A DNA stretch of 64,000 nucleotides from Synechococcus sp. NOUM97013 (GTDB taxonomy: Bacteria; Cyanobacteriota; Cyanobacteriia; PCC-6307; Cyanobiaceae): the NCBI RefSeq assembly GCF_014279815.1, contig NZ_CP047941.1, positions 1 to 64,000 of the forward strand, written 5' to 3'. Position 1 is the stretch's first letter, and the number at the start of each line of letters is the position of its first letter. Of this stretch, positions 37,804 through 46,722 are shown piece by piece. Position numbers and translations under genes: made by a program. The notes below the pieces were generated by a model. It saw nothing but the letters and a program-made list of their open reading frames with translations, made no database searches and was not told the origin of the DNA.

Positions 37804-38235
37804 TCAGGCCGCCTGCAGCATCCAGTCGGAGTCGTCTTGTTGGTTGAGTGACGGTTCGTTCGGGTTTGCCGGCGTACCTGATGGAGTTGATTCCGGTTGA
37901 GCCCACTGGAGAAGGCGCAGAGCGAGGCGCAGATCACCATCCATCCAGGCGCGAATGGCCATGGCGCGTCGGGGATCGTAAAAGCGTTGACGGCGATACC
38001 AATCGAACACTTCAGCGTCGGATTTGTGACCGTTGCATGACAAGCAAGCCGGAACACAATTCTCGGTGACGCTTAATCCTCCTCGAGCACGAGGAAGAAT
38101 GTGATCGATGGATTCAGAAGGTTTTCCGCAATAAATACAACTTTTGCCGGTGTAAGAGTGGAGAGATTGACGCCATCGTCGGACACGCAATTTGGGGCAA
38201 AGTTCTTCGAGGAAGACCGCATCCCTGTTATGCAT
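37804..38235 (-). CDS. HNH endonuclease
   Basis: The 143-residue protein has a compact HNH/beta-beta-alpha-metal nuclease core. Zinc-type cysteine pairs are C33/C36 (CIYC) and C64/C67 (CLSC). The catalytic Asp44-His45 lies in SESIDHILPRARGG, with Asn68 and His70 following in CNGHKSD. The N-terminus is basic (LRVRRWRQ) and the C-terminus acidic and probably flexible. There is no fused specificity domain, so target preference is unknown. It is divergent from a HARP/SNF2 helicase across a 199-bp AT-rich region. Confidence 0.88.
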   Translation of the reverse strand: MHNRDAVFLEELCPKLRVRRWRQSLHSYTGKSCIYCGKPSESIDHILPRARGGLSVTENCVPACLSCNGHKSDAEVFDWYRRQRFYDPRRAMAIRAWMDGDLRLALRLLQWAQPESTPSGTPANPNEPSLNQQDDSDWMLQAA

Positions 38236-38434
38236 CCGAATGTCTCGGTTACTGAGATTCTGACGGGTTCGCCTCGATCGTCAATGTGTCCAACGCTGCA
38301 TTTTTCAATCTTTTCTCGGCCGTTTCGAATGTGATTTTTAACGTCCAATGGCTTGTTTTTATCAGCCAAAGAACTAAAGTCATATTCCCTGGTTTTTTGG
38401 TACGGCTTCATTCGCTTCCAGCTGCAGTCTGGGG
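38236..38434. promoter_or_regulatory. AT-rich divergent region between HNH nuclease and helicase
   Basis: This 199-bp region has no supported gene. Two 60-base lines inside it (38281-38400) contain about 23 G+C each, near 38%, against roughly 60% around it. It is the longest clearly intergenic stretch in the window after the dnaN leader and must hold the promoter of the HNH gene. No confident -35/-10 pair stands out. Confidence 0.5.
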
Positions 38435-40003
38435 TTGACTCCCGCAGGACTCGTCCGCGTCACCTACCCCTTCGACGCCGTGACCCATGCACAGATGGGG
38501 CGGATCAGGCCGCGGGGAGTTTGGAAGGGGTCGAGCCGTGGCTGGGAATTTCCCCTGGCTGCTGCCGACTTGCTGCTGGAGCGCTTCGGTGGGCGCTTTT
38601 GTGTGGAGGAGGAGCTGCTGCGCTGGCTTGACTGGCACCGTCATCCGCTGCCGCCGCTTCCGCACCATCGCGTCTTGGTGGCAGGCGCCGATCTGGATCG
38701 GTCTCTGCTGGATGGACGCACGCCGTTGCCTCACCAGCGCTCGGGCGCGCGCTGGCTGTTGGCCCGGCGTGGGGCCTTGTTGGCCGATGAGATGGGACTT
38801 GGAAAAACGCTCACCGCCCTGCTGGCGGCTCGGGCGCTGATGCGTGCCGTGCCGCTGCGCCTGATGGTGATTGCACCTGTCGGTCTGCATCCGCATTGGC
38901 GTCGCGAAGCAGCAGCGCTGGATCTGGAGTTCAGCTTGCATAGCTGGGCCAAGTTGCCCGTTGAGTTGCCGGAGGCCGGCACCTTGCTGCTGGTGGATGA
39001 AGCGCATTACGCCCAATCCCTTCAGGCGCAGCGCACCCAGGCGTTCCTGCGGCTGGCGCGGCATCCCCGCCTGCGGGCGGTGTGGATGCTCACGGGCACG
39101 CCCATTCGTAACGGTCGTCCAATTCAGTTCTTTCCGCTACTGGCAGCGATGGATCACCCGATTGCGCGTGATCAGAAGGCCTTTGAAGAGATCTTCTGCC
39201 AGGGACATTGGAGTGAGCGCGGTGGTCAGCGACGCTGGCGCGCCGATGGTGCCAGTCGCTTGGAAGAGTTGCGTCGTCTCACCCGCCCCCTGGTGCTGCA
39301 CCGCCGGAAGCAGTCGGTGCTCGGTCTTCCGGCGAAGACGCGGCAATTGCACCCGGTCTCATTGGCGGCGGATCAGAACCGAGGGTTGGATCACCGCTTG
39401 CGGCTGGTGGTGGAGGACTATCGCCAGCGGGTGTTGGCCGGTGAGGTGCGCTCTGATGCCGAATCCCTGGCGGTCCTCACCTCCATGCGCATGATCGCGG
39501 CGGAGTTCAAGCTGCCGGCGGCTCGCAGGCTGGTGCAGGAGTTACGCGACACAGGAGAGGCCATTGTTCTGTTCAGTTCCTTTGTGGGCCCTCTTCAGTT
39601 GCTGCAGGAGGACCTCGGTGGCGAACTGCTGACTGGGCGGCAGAAACCGGAGCAACGCCAGGACGCGGTGGATCGCTTTCAAGGTGGCGATTCGGATCTT
39701 TTGCTGGCCACCTACGGGGCTGGTGGCCTGGGATTCACGCTCCACCGGGCCCGTCACGTGGTGCTGCTCGAACGCCCCTGGACTCCTGGTGACGTAGATC
39801 AGGCGGAAGACCGATGTCACCGCATCGGCATGGATGGTGGTCTCACCAGCCACTGGTTGCAGCTGGGTCTGGCGGACCAGTTGGTGGACGCTTTGGTGGC
39901 CAGCAAGGCCAATCGGATTGAACTTCTGCTGGGACCACGTCGGATCAGCGTTGACCGTCAGCCATTGCCAGCCATGGTCGCGCGCTGTTTGCAGGATTGC
40001 TGA
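38435..40003 (+). CDS. SNF2-family helicase with HARP-like N-terminus
   Basis: The 522-residue superfamily 2 ATPase has Walker A DEMGLGKT (about residues 108-115), DEAH in LLVDEAHYAQ (188-191), LTGTPIRN, and the C-lobe motifs TYGAGGLGFTLHRARHVV and EDRCHRIG. Residues 8-55 (VTYPFDAVTHAQMGRI, RGWEFPLAAADLLLERFGG) resemble the HARP motif of SMARCAL1-type annealing helicases. Such enzymes rewind RPA-coated bubbles and remodel forks. The start is TTG 38435 without a strong ribosome-binding site. The 3' end overlaps the convergent lipoprotein gene by 46 bp. Confidence 0.88.
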   Translation: MTPAGLVRVTYPFDAVTHAQMGRIRPRGVWKGSSRGWEFPLAAADLLLERFGGRFCVEEELLRWLDWHRHPLPPLPHHRVLVAGADLDRSLLDGRTPLPHQRSGARWLLARRGALLADEMGLGKTLTALLAARALMRAVPLRLMVIAPVGLHPHWRREAAALDLEFSLHSWAKLPVELPEAGTLLLVDEAHYAQSLQAQRTQAFLRLARHPRLRAVWMLTGTPIRNGRPIQFFPLLAAMDHPIARDQKAFEEIFCQGHWSERGGQRRWRADGASRLEELRRLTRPLVLHRRKQSVLGLPAKTRQLHPVSLAADQNRGLDHRLRLVVEDYRQRVLAGEVRSDAESLAVLTSMRMIAAEFKLPAARRLVQELRDTGEAIVLFSSFVGPLQLLQEDLGGELLTGRQKPEQRQDAVDRFQGGDSDLLLATYGAGGLGFTLHRARHVVLLERPWTPGDVDQAEDRCHRIGMDGGLTSHWLQLGLADQLVDALVASKANRIELLLGPRRISVDRQPLPAMVARCLQDC

Positions 40004-40377
40004 CGGATGGTTAGCTCATGCCTTAGCAATGGGTCATGGCGTTGGCCGTCTTTGGCGATCAAGGCTGAGGCCTGCTTCACATCGTCACAGGCTTCATCAT
40101 CACGGCCCATCAAGGTGTGAATGAGAGAGCGGTCGGTCAGCGGGATTGGATTGCCGGGGTGGCCCTTCACCACGGCATTGCAGTGATTGAGCGCTTCATC
40201 CAGACGCTCAAGGTCGAGCCCTTCCAAGCAGCTGGAGGCAGCCAATTCAGGATCGCTGGTTGGCTTCGCAGCATCGCCGCCTTGGCTGCAGGCCTGGATC
40301 AAAACAACCAGCCCTGCTAACAGCAGGGCTGGCATCACTCGGGCGGAGCGCCGAAGCCCAAGCCTCACTTGCAACAC
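39958..40377 (-). CDS. Small lipoprotein with TPR-like helices
   Basis: The 139-residue protein has a basic start (RLGLRRSAR), a hydrophobic segment and a lipobox-like LIQAC, so it is probably a lipoprotein anchored at about residue 30. The mature part is helical and TPR-like (LDEALNHCNAVVKGHPGN, then LTDRSLIHTLMGRDDEACDDV). The start is GTG 40377. A perfect 11-bp hairpin lies within the signal-peptide codons. It is five bases downstream of the gene at 40383 and overlaps the helicase gene at its 3' end. No specific function is known. Confidence 0.75.
   Translation of the reverse strand: MLQVRLGLRRSARVMPALLLAGLVVLIQACSQGGDAAKPTSDPELAASSCLEGLDLERLDEALNHCNAVVKGHPGNPIPLTDRSLIHTLMGRDDEACDDVKQASALIAKDGQRHDPLLRHELTIRQQSCKQRATMAGNG
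40308..40332 (-). other. Perfect 11-bp hairpin with T-rich flank inside a coding region
   Basis: CCAGCCCTGCT and AGCAGGGCTGG are perfect arms around a three-base loop. On the minus strand the stem is followed by GTTGTTTTG. It therefore has the form of an intrinsic terminator, placed about 45-70 bases into the lipoprotein gene. Confidence 0.6.
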
Positions 40378-40382
40378 GGTGA

Positions 40383-40796
40383 TCAGTAGCTGTACCGCTC
40401 AGTAGCATCCCAGCCGTCCGACGTCCCTGAGCTGCTGGCACCGACGGATGCGTTGTTGGAGCTGGAGCTGGAGCTGCTGTTCTTGTTACCTCCGAACAGG
40501 TCTCCAAGGTATTTGCCGCAGTCGGGATAGTTGCCTGGATCGGCTACTACCGCTTCTGTGATCATCACGGCGGCATGTTCCGGAGATGTTTTGAACAGCC
40601 CGCTGCTCTGTCGTTTGATTAAGGCGTAGGACGCTTCCCAGCTCACTACGTGGTTGTTGCCGTTGCTGCGCATGAAGCAATACATCTGAGCCCCTTTCTG
40701 GGCCGGACCGGCCGTGGCGGCTTCAGTAGGAGCAGCGGCCAGCAGCATCCCGGCCATGGGCAGGAGCAGGGCAAGGCGGGAGCGGAGGCTGGCCAT
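40383..40796 (-). CDS. Exported cyanobacterial protein of DUF6554 type
   Basis: From ATG 40796 the product is 137 residues with a Sec signal (LALLLPMAGMLLAAAP, cleavage near TEAATA). The conserved part has KGAQMYCFMRSNGNNH, SWEASYALIKRQS, FKTSPEHAAVMITEAVV and DCGKYLGDLF, including two cysteines that may pair. A serine/asparagine-rich tail follows. I recall this as DUF6554, restricted to cyanobacteria; its function is unknown. A longer frame to 41228 is rejected because it overlaps the AbrB gene. Confidence 0.75.
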   Translation of the reverse strand: MASLRSRLALLLPMAGMLLAAAPTEAATAGPAQKGAQMYCFMRSNGNNHVVSWEASYALIKRQSSGLFKTSPEHAAVMITEAVVADPGNYPDCGKYLGDLFGGNKNSSSSSSSNNASVGASSSGTSDGWDATERYSY

Positions 40797-40864
40797 TGAT
40801 GGACAGAAGGATCGGTCTGCGCCAACGTATCGGCTCGGGTTTTTCTGTCCAGAGCTGGGTGGAC

Positions 40865-41395
40865 TCAGGAGTTGCCAACTCCCAGTGGTGTGAGCAGTTT
40901 CACCATCAGGGGAAGCACTAGCAGAACGGTAATTAGGCGCACAGCGTGCAGTGCAGCTACGGCCGCGCCAACGCCGTAATTCGCTCCCACCAGGCTCATG
41001 CCGCTGATGCCACCTGGTGCAGCTCCCAGCAGGGTGATCAGGGGATCGACCCCTAGGAGCCGACTCGCCCACAGCCCGACCACCAGTCCCGTCATCACTA
41101 GCGTGAGTGTGATCAGAACGGCCGGTTTCCAGAGGCTTTGCAGCTGCTCCAGAGAGGCTCGCGTCAATCCGGTGCCGATCACAGTGCCGATGCCGATTTC
41201 CAGGACCGTGCGGGTGCCCGCTGGCCATTGGGCGATCTCAACGCGACCGCTCATGCTCACCAGGGCGGCCCCCAGCAGTGCGCCGGCCAGAGGAGCTGCG
41301 GGAAGGCCGGTACATAGCGCCAGCAGTCCCATGCTGACCCCGGCCAGCACGTAGATCAGCAGGGTCATTAAAGGAGGCATTGCACCCGCTTGCAT
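40865..41395 (-). CDS. AbrB-type (AbrB_dup) integral membrane protein, single repeat
   Basis: The protein of about 176 residues has five or six hydrophobic segments and the family signatures PAAPLAGALLGAALVSM, GIGTVIGTG and GAAPGGISGMSLVGANYGVG. Many family members have two copies of this module; this one has a single copy. The family name is historical (ammonia monooxygenase regulator-like) and its transport substrate is not established. ATG 41395 has AAGG five bases upstream; ATG 41464 is an in-frame alternative with a polar extension. Confidence 0.82.
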   Translation of the reverse strand: MQAGAMPPLMTLLIYVLAGVSMGLLALCTGLPAAPLAGALLGAALVSMSGRVEIAQWPAGTRTVLEIGIGTVIGTGLTRASLEQLQSLWKPAVLITLTLVMTGLVVGLWASRLLGVDPLITLLGAAPGGISGMSLVGANYGVGAAVAALHAVRLITVLLVLPLMVKLLTPLGVGNS

Positions 41396-41499
41396 CAGTG
41401 CCTTCAGTCTGAATGCAGAGCTGTCGTTGTTTGTCAACGTCTCCCTTGAGACCGAGACATGCATGTGTTGTCATCGGGCCAGCACCCTTCCCTTTCCGG

Positions 41500-41829
41500 A
41501 TGAGTCAGTCCGTTTCCTTCCGCATCACGCGCACCGCTGAGGATGTTGCGCAGACGCTCAACGCGTTGTCTCAGCGTCTAGTGAAGCTGGAACAACGCCT
41601 GGAAAGTCTCGAGTTGGAGATGCGCCACCAGCGCAGTCAGTCGGAGTCCATGCCGGCTGATGAGCTGCAACGTCTGGATGATGTGGATCAGTTGTTGCTC
41701 GACTGCCAGGAGTTGCTGAGCAGCTCGGAGCCTCAGGGCAACAAAGAGCCTGAGAGCAGCGATGAGGCGGCCGTTGCTGAAAGCTCCGCATTTGAGTCCG
41801 GAGATGCAGACCTGCAGGAGGCTGCATAA
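41500..41829 (+). CDS. Short coiled-coil protein, unknown function
   Basis: The 109-residue product begins MSQSVSFRITRTAEDVAQTL. Residues 20-50 form a likely coiled coil (LSQRLVKLEQRLESLELEM), and the remainder is acidic and serine-rich. It resembles short conserved proteins of marine cyanobacteria, but I cannot name a family. A longer frame upstream to 41413 would overlap the divergent AbrB gene if that gene used its longer start. A second small gene follows 38 bp later. Confidence 0.65.
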   Translation: MSQSVSFRITRTAEDVAQTLNALSQRLVKLEQRLESLELEMRHQRSQSESMPADELQRLDDVDQLLLDCQELLSSSEPQGNKEPESSDEAAVAESSAFESGDADLQEAA

Positions 41830-41867
41830 GAGGGGTCAAAGGTGTCAAAATAAAAAGAAAGCCATCC

Positions 41868-42110
41868 ATGGCACCAACAACCGTCTCCACATCCGGTAAC
41901 TGCGGCTCTGGTCGTGGCCATCGTGGTTCGCGTTCATCCGCTTCGGTGGCATCCAGCGGGCCCAAGGGGTTTTACGAAGGAGGTCACCAGCTGGAAAAGC
42001 TTGAGTTTGCGCTCGCAGTTGCCATCACACGCGGGGACAGCAGCCGTTCCGAGCTTCTTCGTCAACAGATCGCTGAACTGGGCGGGAATGCTGAGGAGCC
42101 CGGCACCTGA
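41868..42110 (+). CDS. Short cyanobacterial protein, unknown function
   Basis: The 80-residue protein has a basic Gly/Ser/Arg-rich N-terminus (GSGRGHRGSRSSAS). A helical second half follows (QLEKLEFALAVAITRGDSSRSELLRQQIAELGG). The helical part is the kind conserved among picocyanobacteria as far as I recall. ATG 41868 is preceded by an A-rich stretch (AAAATAAAAAGAAAG). No enzymatic motif is visible. Confidence 0.6.
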   Translation: MAPTTVSTSGNCGSGRGHRGSRSSASVASSGPKGFYEGGHQLEKLEFALAVAITRGDSSRSELLRQQIAELGGNAEEPGT

Positions 42111-42186
42111 CGGTGGCGGTTGATTCAGCAAGCTTCATCGGATCGGGATCGATCGGATGATTGAAACACTTGCATTTGTTGAGGCA

Positions 42187-42216
42187 TTGTTGATTTTCAA
42201 GATCGCTTGTTAATAT
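42187..42216 (+). promoter_or_regulatory. Candidate sigma-70 promoter
   Basis: TTGTTG (42187-42192) and TAATAT (42211-42216) are spaced by 18 bases. The pair ends 24 bases before the GTG of the following short gene, in an AT-rich stretch of about 130 bp. Confidence 0.5.
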
Positions 42217-42240
42217 CCCAGCGATGAATGTTGTGTCGAA

Positions 42241-42489
42241 GTGACGGCGTCGGTGAAGTCAGTTGTATCGCTTCCGTCATCGGATCTGGATCGGGAACAA
42301 TTATTGGCTCGCGCGCGTCAATGGTTCGAGCAGGCACGCGTGCAGGCGGACGAAGGAAATATCGCGGGGTCTGCTCAAACCATTCTCAAAGCTCTTGATC
42401 AGGAGCGTCGCGCTGGCAGCGTGGGCCCACAGGTGATGCAACTGATCAAGCCTCGTCCCACGTCTTCTAACTGGGGGAATCGAAGTTAA
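42241..42489 (+). CDS. Short helical protein, unknown function
   Basis: From GTG 42241 the product is 82 residues: a polar start, then amphipathic helices (REQLLARARQWFEQARVQADEGNIAGSAQTI broken by a glycine). The helix-turn-helix spacing resembles one TPR-like unit. No family was recognised. A candidate promoter precedes it, and a hairpin with a T-run at 42588-42620 could terminate it after passing the antisense tRNA. Confidence 0.6.
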   Translation: MTASVKSVVSLPSSDLDREQLLARARQWFEQARVQADEGNIAGSAQTILKALDQERRAGSVGPQVMQLIKPRPTSSNWGNRS

Positions 42490-42515
42490 GTTGAATTAAA
42501 TTTTGATTGTTTTCA

Positions 42516-42587
42516 AGCGGGTGACCGGACTCGAACCGGCGACGTTCAGCTTGGGAAGCTGACATTCTACCACTGAATTACACCCGC
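42516..42587 (-). tRNA. tRNA-Gly (anticodon CCC)
   Basis: The minus strand folds as a complete cloverleaf. The acceptor stem is GCGGGTG/CACCCGC, the D-arm ATTC...GAAT, the anticodon stem TCAGC/GCTGA with loop TTCCCAA, a five-base variable loop, and the T-arm GCCGG-TTCGAGT-CCGGT. The anticodon CCC reads GGG codons. The discriminator base is U, as usual for bacterial tRNA-Gly, and CCA is not encoded. Its 5' end directly abuts a perfect 10-bp inverted repeat. Confidence 0.95.
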
Positions 42588-42620
42588 ACAGGCATGATTT
42601 TAGCTCATGCCTGTTGTTTT
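42588..42620 (+). terminator. Hairpin with T-rich tail beside the tRNA gene
   Basis: ACAGGCATGA (42588-42597) and TCATGCCTGT (42605-42614) are perfect 10-bp arms around a seven-base loop, followed on the plus strand by TTGTTTT. On that strand it would end transcripts from the short genes upstream. On the minus strand it lies between the aminotransferase stop and the tRNA 5' end without a T-run, and may act in processing. Confidence 0.6.
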
Positions 42621-42640
42621 GCAGGGCTGAATTGCGTTAC

Positions 42641-43810
42641 TCAGCGACTCAAAGCCTGTGAGGCTGCGCTCAAGCCTGCACCCATTGTTCCTTTATGCAG
42701 TCCAAGGGATTGCAGCACGGATTCAATCGCTGCAACGGCGGTCAGCACATCGCGATCGCATACAAATCCCAGATGACCGATGCGAAACACTTTGCCTTTG
42801 AGGTGATCTTGGCCACCGGCTAGAAGAATGTCGTAGCGCTCTTTGACGGCCTTGCGCAGCTGTTCTGCATCGATGCCGTCAGGTGCGACAGCGGTGATGG
42901 CAGGGCTGCCGTGACCTTCTGCTGCAAACAGCGGCAGTCCGATCGCTTTCATCGCAGCCAGTGAGGCGTCGCGATGGCGGGCATGGCGGGCAAAGATCGC
43001 GTCCAAGCCCTCGGCTTGCATCATCTCCAGAGCCGCATCCAGGGCGAAATAGAGATTCACCGCCGGGGTGAAGGGGTTGCTGTTCTTGGCCGCTGTTTTG
43101 CGGTAAGGGCCGAGATCCAGATAGAACTTCGGCAGATCGGAGCGTTCATAGGCCTGCCAGGCGCGCTCGCTCATGGCCACAAAGCTCAGACCCGGCGGCA
43201 TCATGTAGCCCTTCTGTGAGCCGGAAGCCACCACATCCAGTCCCCAGGCATCCATTGGGACATTGGTGGCACCAAGGCTGGTGACGCAGTCCGCGATGGT
43301 GAGGGCGGTGCCGTGGGCTTTCACGTGACCACTGATCGCCTCGAGGTCATTGATCACGCCTGTGGAGGTTTCCGAGTGGGTGAGGATCACCGCCTTGATC
43401 GCCTTGGCGGTGTCCGCTTCGAGGGCTGCCCGGAAGGCCTCGGGGTCGAGGGGTTGGCCCCACTCGGCTTTCACCACTTCCACGTCAAGGCCGTAGGCAC
43501 GGGCCACTTTCACCCAGCGTTCGCCGAACTTACCGTTGTCACCGCAGAGCACCTTGTCGCCGCGGCTGACGGTGTTGATGATGCCGGCTTCCATGGCGGC
43601 TGTGCCGCTGCCGGTGATCACCAGCACGTCGCTGCTGGTCTGGTGCAGCCAGCGCAGTTGCGCGGTGGTGCGCTCCACTACGGCCTGGAATTCACCGCTG
43701 CGGTGACCGATCGGGTGCCGGCCCATGGCCTTGAGAACCGTTTCGGGCACCGGGGTGGGCCCGGGGATCATCAGGGTGAGCTTGTCCTGCACGGGCTCAA
43801 GGAGTGCCAA
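42641..43810 (-). CDS. PLP-dependent class V aminotransferase (alanine/serine-glyoxylate type)
   Basis: The 389-residue fold-type I enzyme shows MIPGPTPVPETVLKAM, GRHPIGHRSGEF, ITGSGTAAMEAG and HSETSTGVINDL. The PLP lysine is K200 in SGSQKGYMMPPGL. This group includes alanine- and serine-glyoxylate aminotransferases and the so-called soluble hydrogenase 42-kDa subunit of cyanobacteria. A role in photorespiratory glyoxylate use is plausible. TTG 43810 has AGGA seven bases upstream. The first seven bases overlap the divergent cbiD start. Confidence 0.92.
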   Translation of the reverse strand: MALLEPVQDKLTLMIPGPTPVPETVLKAMGRHPIGHRSGEFQAVVERTTAQLRWLHQTSSDVLVITGSGTAAMEAGIINTVSRGDKVLCGDNGKFGERWVKVARAYGLDVEVVKAEWGQPLDPEAFRAALEADTAKAIKAVILTHSETSTGVINDLEAISGHVKAHGTALTIADCVTSLGATNVPMDAWGLDVVASGSQKGYMMPPGLSFVAMSERAWQAYERSDLPKFYLDLGPYRKTAAKNSNPFTPAVNLYFALDAALEMMQAEGLDAIFARHARHRDASLAAMKAIGLPLFAAEGHGSPAITAVAPDGIDAEQLRKAVKERYDILLAGGQDHLKGKVFRIGHLGFVCDRDVLTAVAAIESVLQSLGLHKGTMGAGLSAASQALSR

Positions 43811-45021
43811 TCGTCCATCCTAAAAAACGATCCGCTCACCCCCTCATCACCGAGCCCTCTGCTGCATCTGCCACCGGGTTGACCCTGCCGGTCTGGGTCG
43901 CGGCAGCAGCGCGTGCGGCCGTGCTGGTGCTGAAGGGTGGTGCCACGCCTGCGAGCGTCGAACTGAAAATCCCAGGCGAACAGGCGTCTCGTTCTGTGCC
44001 TGTGCGCGCTGCTGCTCGTCTGGAGAGTGGGGATCAGGCCCTGGCGATCACGGTGTGTGATCCAGGCCGAGGGCTGGATCTCACCCGTGGTCTGGAGATC
44101 TGGGTGCGGGCTACTTGCACATCCGCTCCTGGACCTGGATTTCAAGTCACGGCCGGTGCCGGTGTTGGACGGCATCAACAGGACGGTGCGCTCTGCATGT
44201 CCGGGTTTGGTCGGGAGTTGCTGGACCTCAACCTCAGGGATTTGCTTACGGCTGAGTCGGCTCTGGAGCTGGAGGTGGTGCTGCCCCGTGGTCAGGAGTT
44301 GGCCCTGCGCACCAGCAACGCCGCATTCGGGGTGGTGGATGGTCTGGCGCTGATCGGGACGCAGGCTGAGGTGCAGACCAGTGCATCGCCGGATCAACTG
44401 CAGACGCTCCTGACCCAGTTGCGTGATCTGGCCTCCCAGGCTGGCTTTGCCGGACAGCTCACCCTGGTGATTGGTGAGAACGGATTGGATCTGGCCCAGC
44501 GGCTCGGCTTGTCCCAGCGGCAACCGGTGCTCAAGGCGGGGAACTGGATCGGTCCGGTGCTGGTGGCGGCGGCCGAAGCCGGTGTGCGCGAGCTGCTTCT
44601 GCTCGGCTACCACGGAAAACTGATCAAATTGGCTGGTGGGATTTTTCACACCCATCACCACTTGGCGGATGCCCGTTTCGAGGTGTTGGCTGCTTTGGCG
44701 GTGCAGCAGGGCCTGAGCACGGAACGCATCCGTCCCTTGCTGCAAGCGGTCTCGCTCGAACAGGCCTGGGAATGGCTCGCGTCGCAGGACGAAGACCAAG
44801 CCAGAGCTTTATGGATGTCGATTGCTGGGGCGGTCGAGCAGCGCAGCCAGGCCTACCTGCAGCGCTATGGCTGTCCGGCCATGGCGATTGGCGCTGCCCT
44901 GTTCAGTCGTGACCGTCAGCTGCGCTGGGCAGGTCCTGAAGGCCTGCGGATGCTGGGCCATGCGGGCCTGCATCTGGAGCCCTTGCCAGGGGATGAGGGA
45001 GAAGGCCCTTCTCTACGCTGA
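43804..45021 (+). CDS. cbiD: Cobalt-precorrin-5B (C1)-methyltransferase
   Basis: The 405-residue protein matches CbiD of the anaerobic (early cobalt) cobalamin pathway used by cyanobacteria. It methylates C1 during corrin ring contraction. The N-terminal region GLTLPVWVAAAARAAVLVL replaces the TTGxxAAAAxxAA segment of other phyla. Later parts contain GYHGKLIKLAGGIFHTHHHLADARFE (split here by family conservation at GYHGKLIKLAGG and FHTH). GTG 43804 directly follows AAGGA. It overlaps the divergent aminotransferase start by seven bases and precedes guaA by 51 bp. Confidence 0.9.
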   Translation: MPIVHPKKRSAHPLITEPSAASATGLTLPVWVAAAARAAVLVLKGGATPASVELKIPGEQASRSVPVRAAARLESGDQALAITVCDPGRGLDLTRGLEIWVRATCTSAPGPGFQVTAGAGVGRHQQDGALCMSGFGRELLDLNLRDLLTAESALELEVVLPRGQELALRTSNAAFGVVDGLALIGTQAEVQTSASPDQLQTLLTQLRDLASQAGFAGQLTLVIGENGLDLAQRLGLSQRQPVLKAGNWIGPVLVAAAEAGVRELLLLGYHGKLIKLAGGIFHTHHHLADARFEVLAALAVQQGLSTERIRPLLQAVSLEQAWEWLASQDEDQARALWMSIAGAVEQRSQAYLQRYGCPAMAIGAALFSRDRQLRWAGPEGLRMLGHAGLHLEPLPGDEGEGPSLR

Positions 45022-45072
45022 AGGATTGGCGATCGTGTTCAGCGATCTCCCGTTCCACGGATCACGTGCGAG

Positions 45073-46659
<1,587 letters not shown>

Positions 46660-46722
46660 GTCTCCGTGGGGGCTGGTGGGTCGCGCTCAGCGCCGATACC
46701 CTGAGCCCCCGGCCTCAAGCGT

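Noticed and set aside
38073-38411. A 112-codon minus-strand frame upstream of and overlapping the HNH gene
   Set aside because: It overlaps the HNH gene by 163 bp in another frame, lies mostly in AT-rich non-coding DNA and shows no recognisable domain.
40797-41228. Longer form of the DUF6554-type protein starting at 41228
   Set aside because: The added 144 residues lie antisense to the AbrB membrane gene's codons, look random, and precede a clear signal peptide at residue 145.
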